In this document: positions 19,970-30,133 of the stretch, piece by piece
Position numbering within the stretch: the stretch's first letter is position 1
How the letters are laid out: each line of letters starts with the position of its first letter
Assembly: GCF_050003625.1 (NCBI RefSeq)
Contig: NC_134400.1
Coordinates: forward strand, 67,908,126-67,972,125
Reading direction: 5' to 3'
Source: Haematobia irritans
Taxonomy: Eukaryota; Arthropoda; Insecta; Diptera; Muscidae
Length of the DNA: 64,000 bases
Notes under the pieces: generated by a model
What the model saw: the letters and a program-made list of their open reading frames with translations, nothing else
Told to the model about the DNA's origin: nothing
The model's database searches: none
Translations under genes and position numbers: made by a program

Positions 19970-20066
19970 GATGCAAAAGTAAGATGGATGGAACATGTTA
20001 AGAAGAAAAATAATGAAGTAAAACTAAAGTTAAACAAAGTCTACTGGATTCTAACTGACAATAGAG
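19970..20066 (+). pseudogene. Jockey-clade RT remnant, left half
   Basis: One frame reads RWMEHVKKKNNEVKLK then NKVYWILTDNR, the pattern of the region after the RT palm in Jockey-type elements (thumb, 'HVKKK...YWLL'). The right half is at 21186. Copy F is inserted between them. Nothing upstream of about 19965 is recognisable as Jockey. Confidence 0.7.
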
Positions 20067-20993
20067 TACATAATATATGCAAATGATATGTTAAATATTC
20101 TCAAGAAATCTAAACCTTTTGCGTACGCAGATGATACTGCAATCGTAGTAACTCATCGATCTGCACAAGATGCCACAAAAATACTACAGGAAGAATTAAA
20201 TCACATTACGAAATGGTGTCACGACAAAGGATTGTTAATAAATGCATCCAAAACAAAAGCAATCCATTTTAGACCACGACACATTCAAAAAACTAACATC
20301 CCGGTGATATACCACGGATTGGAATGCGTACATAGATATATTAATCAAGATAATGATGACATATGTTCCACATCTATAGAATTTGTAGAATCATACAAAT
20401 ACTTAGGAGTTCATCTGGATACGCATTTTAAATGGAAGGATCACATAAACTATATTCAGAAAAAACTACGCCAAACACTTTTCTCACTCTATCACCTCAG
20501 CAGATGCTCACCATACAATGTCGTTAAACAAGCATACCTGTCAATAGGAGAATCTTACTTGAGGCATGGGATAACTGCTTGGGGAAAATCAACACATACG
20601 AAAACATTACAACGTACACAAAACAGACTTATTACATTACTGTACAAAAACTACAGATTTCGACACAATAACTGTCACAGAAACCTATACGATAACAACC
20701 AAAACAAAATTTATAAATTTCTTCAAATTTTAGATATTGATGGAATATATAACTCTACCATAATAAATGAGTTCCACAATGATACCTCACTATTGAAGCC
20801 CATTAGTCATATGGTGAATACACGAAGTAGAGCTCAGGGTCGATATACAGTACCACGTTTTAGGACAGAGTATGGAAAAAGCAGCCTGGAAGTTTCGCTA
20901 CCAAAAATACTGAACAAGATGCCGAATACATTGATCTCAATAACAAATGAAAGAAGAAGGAAGAAGAAGATAAGGAAATATTTTCACACATAA
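20067..20993 (+). pseudogene. C-terminal part of ORF2, copy F
   Basis: About 308 open codons. They start just before the catalytic YADDTAIVV (near 20121) and include KYLGVHLDTHFKW, YLRHGITAWGKS and the basic C-terminus. The endonuclease and the first RT half are missing because of 5' truncation, so it cannot work alone. No internal stops suggest a fairly young copy. Confidence 0.85.
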
Positions 20994-21099
20994 AGCTTTA
21001 ACTTATGGAAGCCAAAATTAAACAGCTGAGCTGAATTATAATGATATTGTTACTTTTTGTTATATACAATTAAACTTACAATTTAATTAACCTGCAGAC

Positions 21100-21113
21100 A
21101 AGCCTTAAGGCTT
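21100..21113 (+). promoter_or_regulatory. 3' UTR stem-loop of copy F
   Basis: Stem AAGCC / GGCTT with loop TTAA, preceded by CTGCAGAC and followed by CGTGGGA. It belongs to the set of five homologous hairpins. Confidence 0.6.
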
Positions 21114-21185
21114 CGTGGGATTTTAGAATTAAGGATGAATTGTGAATGATTTATTTTGATCAATAAACTTGATTTAAACTTGAAA

Positions 21186-21360
21186 CCAATACCAAATAAA
21201 TTATTGATTTATAATCAAATGGTAAAACCAATATGGATGTACTGCATGAAGCTTTGGGGCTGTACCCCAGCGGCGTAGTTCATGTGCTTGGAAGGACTCC
21301 TTCCAAACCTGTCTAGGCATTACAGATGCCTGCTTAGGACATTACACCATCCTTTTCATT
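21186..21360 (+). pseudogene. Jockey-clade RT remnant, right half
   Basis: Reads NKLLIYNQMVKPIWMYCMKL then WGC, the conserved Jockey block that normally follows YWLL within about 15 residues. A stop follows (TAG near 21277), and a weak match (GITDAC) continues in another frame to about 21350. Together with 19970-20066 it shows one old Jockey element interrupted by copy F. Confidence 0.7.
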
Positions 21361-21367
21361 TAACATG

Positions 21368-21956
21368 CACTGAAAAAAATATTGTCGTGAGGTCAAAGAT
21401 TTCATGTCTTTAAAATACGAATGCAAATTTTTTTTGTCCAAAGGTCGATAAACTTTTCAATGAAGTCGTAGTGTCCTTATAATTAAGTTATTTCTCTTAA
21501 ACGTGGGTATCATAACATGAAAGAAAAATTGTTTGGGCTAAGGTCAACTTGACTGTAATAATTCAGAAATATTCTTTAAATTTTATGACATTGTCTTAAT
21601 ATTTGTTGTCTTTTTGCATCTTGACTACAAAGCAAAAAATCGTTCAAATATAGGACATGTTAACACTTTATTTTAAAGACGTTTTTACTTGATAACATAA
21701 TTTCTACTGGAAGTCGAGTCTTAATTTGGAAAATAAAGTTGTCGTTAACTGTTTTTAAAGGACTTTGAAGCTGAAAAAGCGAAAAATTAAAATTTGCTTC
21801 CTAGAGCAAGTACACAAACCCAAATTTAAAAGAGAATTGTGTCTTAAAAGTATCCTTTATTGTATTCTCCGCTTCTTTGGCTCAGAATCAATACCAACAT
21901 TTTTAAAGTAAAGACAAAATCTTTGGAACCGGGCATGCTTTTTTTTCAGAGTAGTG
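21368..21956. mobile_element. MITE with imperfect inverted ends (589 bp)
   Basis: The left end CACTGAAAAAAATATTG and the reverse complement of the right end (CACTACTCTGAAAAAAAA) are similar. The next block is also shared inverted: GGTCAAAGATTTCATGTCTT on the left and GGTTCCAAAGATTTTGTCTT on the right. No transposase is present. The flanks do not show a clear duplication. Confidence 0.55.
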
Positions 21957-22143
21957 TAAGAGGGCCTTCATCTGTCCTCTAAACAGAAGGAATTTTACAG
22001 GGGTGTATATTAAAATTCCTACATAATTCCTGAGAAGGCTGTTATGATGGCAAATGTTCGTGGGAGAATTGCAAGGGTTGTAACGACACCAAGCAACTAT
22101 GGCCCCATTCAAACTTAAACCGCACACTAGATATGCTACTGTT

Positions 22144-22375
22144 AGGTGTGTATTAAGTTCGAGTTTAGCCGCTAATTTTCACTAAAGTGAAAACTAAAGC
22201 AGTAAAAAAAGTCATAAAAGTATACACATTTGTTGCAGATTTCATTATAACTTGATGGAGGATAGCCCAAAGCTAATTTTCACAAAGTTTGTATTCATTA
22301 AAATGGATTATTAAAGAAAAGTAATCGCGAAAAAATTACTATTTTAGCGGATAAATTCGAACTTAATACCCACCT
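22144..22375. mobile_element. MITE with 32-bp inverted repeats (232 bp)
   Basis: The left end (22144-22175) begins AGGTGTGTATTAAGTTCGAG. The reverse complement of the right end (22344-22375) begins AGGTGGGTATTAAGTTCGAA. The two arms differ at only a few positions. No coding content. Related end sequence recurs at 23879, 48223 and 55600. Confidence 0.7.
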
Positions 22376-22476
22376 GTTCTCATGACGTCAGATTTCACTC
22401 CTGATATCTGCTACAACGGGTCGCTGCCTAACAGGCGATTTTGCAAAAACTATTGTGCTATTTTTATTTTTGCAAA

Positions 22477-22749
22477 ATGGATGCAACTCCATCAGCCGTT
22501 ACGGCAAGAAATAGTCTAAGCCTTTTCAGAGTTTAAAAACTCAAAGAATTGGAACAAATCAATATTAACATCCAGGAAAGAATAAAAGCGTTGGAGAATA
22601 TTTGCAGCCAACTGCACCAAGAAAATTCAGCATTACGATTACTGTTCGCACAAATCCAAGAAACGAATAATAATAATGGAAGTAGTGAAAAGGCCACTAA
22701 TGCAAATATTAGTATGGTTAATGAAATACCCGACAGATCATTCATGTAA
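22477..22749 (+). pseudogene. coiled-coil fragment with an in-frame stop; unrecognised
   Basis: From an ATG at 22477 the frame gives MDATPSAVTARNSLSLFRV, then a TAA at 22534-22536, then in the same frame a strongly helical stretch (LEQININIQERIKALENICS, QLHQENSALRLLFAQIQE) with leucine-zipper-like spacing, ending at 22749. The sequence CCTTTTCAG just before the stop could be a splice acceptor, making the second part an exon. It may be a gene remnant or a gag-like fragment. Function unknown. Confidence 0.35.
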
Positions 22750-23249
22750 CAGATGGAGAGGAATTGGCAAAGGAAACCGAGTTGATCAAAATATAATGTG
22801 TTTTCTTTTCTTGTAAAAAATGTGCACACAAAAACAGGCAAAAGTGCCTCTTCGAATTCTTTTGTGGAAATAGTGCCACGCATAGAGGCAATTTGCGGGC
22901 ATTTGCAGCACTACCGACAAACGAGCTTGGTGCGATTGCCTTTGAATTCTTTTCTGCACCCTCAAAAAAATCGCTTCTCTAACATGTGTTCCAAACATAT
23001 TTTGCAGGAAGCACATATATTATTGGCTACTGCCAAAACATTAATATGTTTGTATTATGTGAACATATTATATGTTTGGAAGTATTTTCAGCCCAAAAAT
23101 ATTATATGCTTGGAAGAGTTTTCCCCAAAGAAAATTGTGCTCATTCCCTCACATAATTTTCACTTCCACGAAATTTTTTAGTTCTTGGCACCTTTTTCTG
23201 TAAAACAAATAATGTTGAAGAAATTCTTCAATTTTAGAAATTTTTTATA

Positions 23250-23318
23250 TTTTACCTTTCGCCTGGACGGACCATACAGTTTGTAAGCCAACACACTATC
23301 CACTGGGCTACGTAGCTG
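23250..23318 (-). other. tRNA-like segment (SINE-head type), truncated
   Basis: On the minus strand it reads GTAGCCCAGTGGATAGTGTG, a good A-box/D-arm, then TTGGCTTACAAACTGTATGG, an anticodon-arm-like stretch, but the T-arm (B-box) is replaced by CCGTCCAGGCG. It is probably a degenerate tRNA-derived sequence, not a working tRNA gene. Confidence 0.4.
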
Positions 23319-23427
23319 TTATAGTCACCAGTAGACAATTATCGTTATAAGTTACATTTATACAGCATAGTTTGCAGCGCCCACGAGCCCATGCAAACAT
23401 AACATTATTTAACAAAAACATATATTT

Positions 23428-23486
23428 GTTGGCCACGTGGAGCAGCGGTTGGCACCATGTCTGCCTTGCATGCCGACTGAACACCA
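23428..23486 (+). other. second tRNA-like segment, opposite orientation
   Basis: Reads GAGCAGCGGTTGGCACCATG then TCTGCCTTGCATGCCGACTG, with the layout of a D-arm and an anticodon stem-loop, then ends in ...ACACC followed by a T run. It faces the first tRNA-like segment (head to head, about 110 bases apart). No B-box is visible. Confidence 0.4.
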
Positions 23487-23878
23487 TTTTTGTTTTTTTT
23501 TTTAATTTACACATTTATATTTATACTATAACATGTTTATAATGAAACTTCGAAATGTGGGTTATTAGAGATTTACAGTGAGAAAAGAACAGTGCTTTAA
23601 ATAAACGAAATGGACTGAGCTTTTGGATAAAATATTATTTTTTATTGGAAAAATTACCAATTTGCAAAAAAACTGTTTTTGGTATAAAAGTTTGAAATTT
23701 TGGAAGGAATTCAAAAACTCTAACAAAAGAAGAACATGGAGTCGAATATAAACATACATAACTAATTGAATAATATACACATAAATTTATTTAGGCTTGA
23801 ACATTTGTGTACTAGCATTTAACACCATTGCATTTAAAACTTATCGTGTTTTGTACTTAATTTCAATTTTATCTTTAA

Positions 23879-23984
23879 GGCCGGTATTAAGTTGGCATTA
23901 TCGCTCTAAAATGACGCTGTGTTGCCTTTTACTTTTCTTTAATAATTAATTTTAAAGAAAATAAAACTCGAACTTAATGCCCGC
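23879..23984. mobile_element. short MITE of the GGTATTAAGTT family
   Basis: Left GGCCGGTATTAAGTTGGCAT and right (reverse complement) GCGGGCATTAAGTTCGAGTT share the end motif of the 22144-22375 element. It is about 106 bp and lies inside the foldback-like block. Confidence 0.5.
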
Positions 23985-24813
23985 TTTTATATTTGAAGGT
24001 GTCCGTAACTCCTCTTTGTCTTTATACATTTTACTGTTTAATTTTTCACTATTTCCTCCTTTTTTCATTCTACTGTCCCAACTCTAAAAAGAATATAGCG
24101 TTATTTTTATAAAGATCCCTTTGTAATTTTTGTATATTTTCCACCGTTTTTTAAATTTCCTTTGCCTGAATATTTTGACTTACTCCTTGTACTTTCCGAT
24201 TTCTTTTAACGAACAAAGAAAAAAAATTGTGCCCATAATGCCAAAATGATAAACAAACCACATGTCCACACACATAAAATGCTGCTCTCAAGTCGAAAAC
24301 ACATGCTGTTTTTTTCAAATGTCTATTCTGTTGGTTCCCAATGTCTATTCTCTTTACTCCGAATACTCGTTCTAATATTCAAATTAAAAAATATTTAGAC
24401 TTAGGCATATCAAATTATTGCCTTATCATAAAACAACATACACAAATAGCTCTCTTTTGATTCTCTCGCCGTGTTATGTTAATATCTTTCGTCAACCCTT
24501 CCGGTTTCCATCTCTATTTCTTGCTTTATACTCTCTCTGAATAAAATAAAATGAATAAAATATCACAACATATATATGTTTACTTGAAATTTGTAAATTT
24601 ATATATGTTTACATTCGCACATATTATTTTGATGAAACATTCATGCCCCAAACATAATACATTCTAACATATTAATATATGTGTCCCAAACATTTAGTGT
24701 TAGTTTAGGAACATTATATGTTTGCATTTAAATATATTGTGTTTAAAAATTGTGCGCGAAACACATTTTGTTTATATCGGAACATATGAAAAACAAATTT
24801 TTCTAACAGTGTG

Positions 24814-25395
24814 ACGTTGAAATGATAGCATGTTTAAGAAAACCCTCTTATCCGCCTACAAAACCATACAAATCGCGAAGCCCGTAATTTACTCCAAACT
24901 TCAAATCAACCTAGAAGTTTGCGCCGTTTCACACCAAACGATTTATTAACTCGCTTTAATATATGAAAGCATCACTTCTATTAAATATTTACAACAATAA
25001 TTGTTCTAGTTCAAGTATATGAGTCTTAGGATATTTTGATTTCTATAAATCTACTGATGTTTATAAATAAACTATTAGTTAGTCATTTTATCATAGTAGA
25101 GACTTGTTGTAGTATAAGTTAAGCATCAAATATGTATTTACTTAAATAAATAAGGAAAAAAGCATATATCCAATCACGTATCCAATCAAATACAAATGTC
25201 TTTGGCGCTATATAAAGTTCAACTTTTTACAAAATTAGTTCATTTTAACCTAAAGAAGGGTCACTTTTTTCTAGGTGAACAAATCAGACTTTGGATGTTT
25301 TTGAAAAATTAGTTATATTTAAAATCCGTGTTAGGCCGATAGCCTCTAGTTGCTAGTGCCCGTATAACTAGGTTTATTGTAATTTGTAATTATAA
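24814..25395. other. no recognisable feature
   Basis: AT-rich DNA without convincing ORFs, tandem repeats or terminal repeats. Confidence 0.5.
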
Positions 25396-25805
25396 CAAAT
25401 CCGTAATAGCATATATTTTTATAACCACTACCATAGAATGGTGTTGGATATAAGAAGTATTCATTCCGTTTGTATATTCTTGATCAGGAAGAAATTCTTA
25501 GATAATATAACCATGTCCGTCTGTCTGTCTATTTATTCACGCTACACGTTTCAATAACTAAGCTATCGTGCTCGTCTTTTGTCTACAGGCAGGTCAAGTT
25601 CGATAGTGGGCTTTCTGGGTCCCATATAAACCGACCCCACGATTTGGGGTCTTGAGCAGCTAGATACCAAAATTTTTATCCGATTTGTATGAAATTCAAA
25701 GCGTATATGTAGATTTGGTCCATAAATAAGTGTGAGGAATATGGTGTGAATCGCACTATGTTTTTTGATTTGTTTGCGTTTCTGCCCTTTCGATATATCC
25801 CATAT
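25396..25805 (-). mobile_element. degenerate copy of the dispersed repeat seen at 26986-29431
   Basis: Contains the inverted counterparts of that element's features: CTACCATAGAATGGTG at the left edge, CCGTCTGTCTGTC (complement of the GACGGACGGAC tract) near 25516, and a stretch with ATATAAACCGACCCC near 25625, the complement of the GGTCGGTTTATAT block. It is shortened and mutated. Confidence 0.5.
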
Positions 25806-26639
25806 ATCCAGGTTAAGCATAGTAATTAAGTACGTCTTGATTTAATGCAGTTACAATCCAATGATGAAGTCTTTATACCTTATTCACCTTGTGTTTGCAT
25901 TAGCCCACTTTGAACTCTGTTCGTAGGCAAAAGTCCATAGCCAAAAGTATGGAACCGTATTCGTGCCAAGCATTATACACTGAAAAAACAGTGAACCCTT
26001 TTCCATTGCAAAATGAACTTAACTGTAGTAATATTGACCATGATTTATAGCCCTTAAATTTTTTTTCAATTTTTCTAGTTTATAATTCTCTTAAATTTTA
26101 GTTCATCTATGACATTGTATTTTAGTTCATTTTTACAACACCATAAGATTTATATACCCCTACCGAGTAAAAAAGTCAATATTATTTTGGTTTACTTGTT
26201 TATTTTGGGGGAAACCCGATAATAAAAATTGGTTAACAGTCTCTTTAAAATGTCGAAAACTAAACTATTTTTAAATCAATCCTTCCACAGTACAGAGAAA
26301 TTAAATAATTAAAGGAACAACAAATCGTTTTACTATTATGAAAATGTTCATACATTAAAATTAAACTTTCTTTAAGCAAAAGTACTTTATTATAAAAACT
26401 TATGATGAAAGTTCTTAATACAATGTTTTTTGTGAATAAAAATTATGACCACGTGGAACAGAGAGTAGTTCATTTGAACTCGCTGTTTGGACATTTTGAC
26501 TTATCCTTTTTTTATTCATCGTAGGTAATTTTTTCACATATCTTGCTGGAAAAAATGGAAGCAATAATGAAAATTGTTCAAAATTAACAACATGTAATGA
26601 AATATAATTTTTTAATTCATTTTATCTTGTAACTTACCA
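25806..26639. other. AT-rich non-coding DNA
   Basis: No supported gene. It includes CACTGAAAAAACAGTGAACC at 25980, an end-like motif similar to the MITE at 21368, but I cannot find a matching partner end. Confidence 0.4.
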
Positions 26640-26985
26640 TATTTAGGGGCATTCTATCAAATGGTGTAAGGAATTCAACTTTTCTTTGAAAAACGTATCT
26701 CATAAAATTTGTAGCTGAAACACTTAGAGAAATAATGAAGTATTCTCTATAAACTCATAAAACTGTGTTGTTATCGATGTGAAGGATATAATAAAATAAA
26801 TATTCTAGTTGAAAGAAAGACAAAGTTTTAATATAAAACTTACCAATTCTCTATTAAATTGTACGCTGAGGGGAAATATAAAAAGATGTCCAAATTTATT
26901 TGGGTTACTCTGAAATTAAATATTTATTTTTTACATTAATTAAAATTATTAAATAGGTTTCCAAAAAATCTAATGAAAACAAGTA
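26640..26985. repeat. old degenerate tandem repeat, left part
   Basis: Units of roughly 180-220 bp marked by ACTTACCAATTCTCTATTAA, a CTGAAATTAAATATTTATTT block and GGTTTCCAAAAAATCTAAT. The same markers recur at 36560-36680, 36780-36900 and 36955-37050. The array was split by later insertions covering 26986-36532. Confidence 0.6.
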
Positions 26986-27218
26986 TATACGGCCGTAAGT
27001 TCGGCCAGGCCGAATCTTATGTACCCTCCACCATGGATTGCGTAGGAACTTCTACTAAAGGCTGTCATCCACAATCGAATTACTTGGGTTGCGATAACAC
27101 TTGCCGATGGCAAGGTATCGTAAAACTTTTTAACACTGTCTTCTAAATTGTAAGTTAGTCCATAAGGGGTATATATTAAACAAAAAAAAAAGGCCGATTA
27201 AATACGTATATAATTCAG

Positions 27219-27640
27219 TTTGACAAAATTTTCTATAGAAATCAAAACTTGACAAAATTTTCTATAGAAATACAATGTTGACAAAATTTTCTATGGAAGT
27301 AAAATGTTGACAAAATTTTCTATAGCAATAAAATTTTGACAAAATTTTCTATAGAAATAAAATGTTGACAAAATTTTCTATAGAAATAAAATGTTGACAA
27401 AATGTTCTATAGAAATAAAATGTTGACAAAATTGTCTATAGAACTAAAATGTTTACAAAATTTTCTACAGAAATAAATTTTTTACAAAATTTTCTGTAGA
27501 AATAAAATTTTGACAAAATTTTCTATGGAAATAAAATGTTGACAAACATTGCTATAGAAATAAACTTTTTACAAAACTTTCTATAGAAATGAAATTTTGA
27601 CAAAACTTTCTATAGTAATAAAATTTGACAATTTCTACAT
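27219..27640. repeat. 29-bp minisatellite
   Basis: About 14 copies of a unit like TTGACAAAATTTTCTATAGA plus AATAAAATG, with scattered substitutions. Confidence 0.85.
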
Positions 27641-27649
27641 GGCTGTTAG

Positions 27650-29110
27650 AGGCCATATACTAACGAAATGTACCAAATTTCAACCGCATCGGATGACTTT
27701 TGCTTCTCCAAGAGTCTCCGGAGGTCAAATCGGGGGATCGGTTTATATGGGAGCTATATATAATTATTGACCGATATGGACCAATTTTTGCATGGTTGTT
27801 AGAGACCATATACTAACACCACGTACTAAATTTCAATTGTATCGGATGAATTTTGCTCATCCAAGAGGCTCCAGAGTTCAAATCTGGGGATCGGTTTATA
27901 TGGGAGCTATATATAATTATGGACCGATATGGACCAATTTTTGCATGCTTGTTAGAGACCGTATACTAACATCAGGTACCCAATTTCAAACGGATCGGAT
28001 GAATTTTGCCCCTCCAAGAGGCTCCGGAGGTCAAATCTGGGGATCGGTTTATATGGGAGCTATATATAATTATGGACCGATATGGACCAGTTTTTGCATG
28101 GTTGTTAGAGACCATATATTAATACCACGTACCAAATTTCAATCGGGTAGGATGAAGTTTGCTCCTCCAAGAGGCTCCGGAGGTCAAATCTGGGGATCGG
28201 TTTATATGGGAGCTATATATAATTATGGACCGATATGGACCAATTTTTGCATGCTTGTTAGAGACCGTATACTAACATCAGGTACCCAATTTCAAACGGA
28301 TCGGATGAATTTTGCCCCTCCAAGAGGCTCCGGAGGTCAAATCTGGGGATCGGTTTATATGGGAGCTATATATAATTATGGACCGATATGGACCAGTTTT
28401 TGCATGGTTGTTAGAGACCATATACTAATACCACGTACCAAATTTCAATCGGGTAGGATGAAGTTTGCTCCTCCAAGAGGCTCCGGAGGTCAAATCTGGG
28501 GATCGGTTTATATGGGAGCTATATATATTTATGGACCGATATGGACCACGTTTTGCATGGTTGTTAGAGACCGTATACTAACATCAGGTACCAAATTTCA
28601 AACGGATCGGATGAATTTTGCCCCTCCAAGAGGCTCCGGAGGTCAAATCTGGGGATCGGTTTATATGGGAGCTATATATAATTATGGACCGATATGGACC
28701 AGTTTTTGCATGGTTGTTAGAGACCATATACTAATACCACGTACCAAATTTCAATCGGGTAGGATGAAGTTTGCTCCTCCAAGAGGCTCCGGAGGTCAAA
28801 TCTGGGGATCGGTTTATATGGGAGCTATATATATTTATGGACCGATATGGACCACGTTTTGCATGGTTGTTAGAGACCGTATACTAACATCAGGTACCAA
28901 ATTTCAACCGGATCGGATGAATTTTGCCCCTCCAAGAGGCTCCGGAGGTCAAATCTGGGGATCGGTTTATATGGGGGCTATATATAATTATGGACCGATA
29001 TGGACCAACTTTTGCATGGTTGTTAGAGACCGTATACTTAGACCACGTACCAAATTTCAATCGGATCGGATGAATTTTGCTGCTCCGGAAGGCTCCGCAA
29101 GCCAAATTTG
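27650..29110. repeat. 153-bp tandem repeat, about nine units, open in one frame
   Basis: Each unit contains GGACCGATATGGACCA, GTTAGAGACC, CCAAGAGGCTCCGGAGGTCA and GGGGATCGGTTTATATGGGA. Because 153 is a multiple of three the array stays open as a 477-codon frame (27792-29225) of 51-residue repeats, but the repeat is a dispersed non-coding element and the frame is most likely spurious. Units alternate between two subtypes (ACTAATACCACGTACC and ACTAACATCAGGTACC), giving a 306-bp higher-order period. Confidence 0.85.
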
Positions 29111-29706
29111 GGGATCGGTTTATATGGGGGCTATACGTAAACGTGGGCCGATATGGCCCATTTTCAATACCATCCGACCTACATCAATAACAACTACTTG
29201 TGCCAAGTTTCAAGTCGATAGCTAGTTTCGTTCGGAAGTTAGCGTGATTTCCACAGACGGACGGACAGCCGGACAGACGGACGGACGGACGGACATGCTT
29301 AGATCGACTCAGAATTTCACCACGACCCAGAATATATATACTTTATGGGGTCTTAGAGCAATATTTCGACGTGTTACAAACGGAGTGACAAAGTTAATAT
29401 ACCCCCATCCTATGGTGGAGGGTATAAAAATAATAATATGCATAAAAATATTATGGTTAACCCTAGACAGTCATCATTCGTCAAAATGACGACACGTAAT
29501 TTCATTTTCGATTTAAAATGCATTTTAGGGAAATGGTAAATTTAAGTTATACTAAATCGACCGTTTTGAATTTTTTTTTTTATACTAATTAAAACCAAAT
29601 TGAATAAGAATATAAATGCAAGTTTGGTTCACTTTTTCGCTCACGATGAAAATTATAGCGTCTTGAAATGAGCCGTAGTCAAAATGACGAAGGATGACGT
29701 TAATAG

Positions 29707-30123
29707 TTAAAGGTTTGGGGTTCTCCGTTCTTAAAAAAAACAAAAATTCTTTCTTGTTTTCTTTCTTTTTGTAGCTTCTGCTACCTTCAACTTTATTTTA
29801 TTGAATCAAAAATATGACTGACTTGATATCTTCACTTAAAACTATTACAAAGTTATTTGTCTATCAATAATATGTTTATTAAGCATTTCCTTTGTTTGCA
29901 CCTTTATTCTTGGTATCGTGTTTCGTTAGCGAAAATGAATGAATGTGATAATAAAAATTGCTATTGGAGACTTTTGTCTGCAATGTATATTTCTTTGGAA
30001 AAGTAAATAATTTATGTTTCTGAATAATTCGAAATAAAGTTGCAAACAACAGGAAACTCGTGTGTGTTGCAATAATTCTTAATAATAATTATTAAATTAG
30101 AACACGGTGGGGCGATACTGTAA
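29707..30123 (-). repeat. 3' LTR of element 1
   Basis: 417 bp, from TTAAAGGTTTGGGG to GGGCGATACTGTAA on the plus strand. It matches 36077-36495 with only about eight to ten differences (e.g. an A-run length change near 29731 and TACCTTC/TACTTTC near 29783). In element orientation it starts TTACAGTATCGCC, right after the polypurine tract. Confidence 0.93.
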
Positions 30124-30133
30124 CTCCCCTTCC
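30124..30133 (-). other. polypurine tract of element 1
   Basis: On the minus strand GGAAGGGGAG directly precedes the 3' LTR, the primer for plus-strand DNA synthesis. The second gypsy-type element has GATGGGGGTG in the same context, after the shared coding string SEPQS. Confidence 0.8.

Larger units (their letters stand above)
20067..21185 (+). mobile_element. CR1-like copy F, 5'-truncated, inserted in the Jockey remnant
   Basis: About 1.1 kb of the 3' end of an element close to copies C and E. It starts inside the RT (TACATAATATATGCAAATGA, just upstream of the YADD motif), continues to the ORF2 stop at 20993, and has a 3' UTR with stem-loop 21100-21113 and an AATAAA near 21162. The 3' end has an A/T-rich AACTTGATTTAAACTTG tail instead of plain poly(A). 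The flanks are not (AATTT)n. Confidence 0.85.
22957..24813. mobile_element. foldback-like element with inverted ends and ACATATATGTTT-type motifs
   Basis: The left end (CACCCTCAAAAAAATCGC, then CTAACATGTGTTCCAAACAT) resembles the reverse complement of the right end (CACACTGTTAGAAAAATTTG, then CATATGTTCC). Motifs like ACATATTATATGTTTGGA recur near both ends (22985-23120 and 24565-24790). The interior holds two tRNA-like segments and another small MITE. No ORF of note. Boundaries are approximate. Confidence 0.45.
26986..29431. mobile_element. dispersed non-autonomous element with inverted ends and internal tandem repeats
   Basis: The left end region reads ATGTACCCTCCACCATGGAT. The reverse complement of the right end gives TTATACCCTCCACCATAGGA, an inverted match. 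Inside are a 29-bp minisatellite (27219-27640), nine tandem copies of a 153-bp unit (about 27650-29110), a GACG-rich tract (29252-29296) and a non-coding tail. It is inserted in the degenerate tandem repeat: GGTTTCCAAAAAATCTAAT on the left is continued by AATAATATGCATAAAAAT on the right, matching the intact unit at 36883-36925. No transposase. Confidence 0.6.

Noticed and set aside
21903..22127. 74-codon minus-strand ORF
   Set aside because: It overlaps the right end of a MITE, with no coding features.
27792..29225. 477-aa 'protein' of 51-residue repeats
   Set aside because: It is a reading frame through a dispersed non-coding tandem repeat. There is no start context or domain, and neighbouring parts of the element are clearly non-coding.
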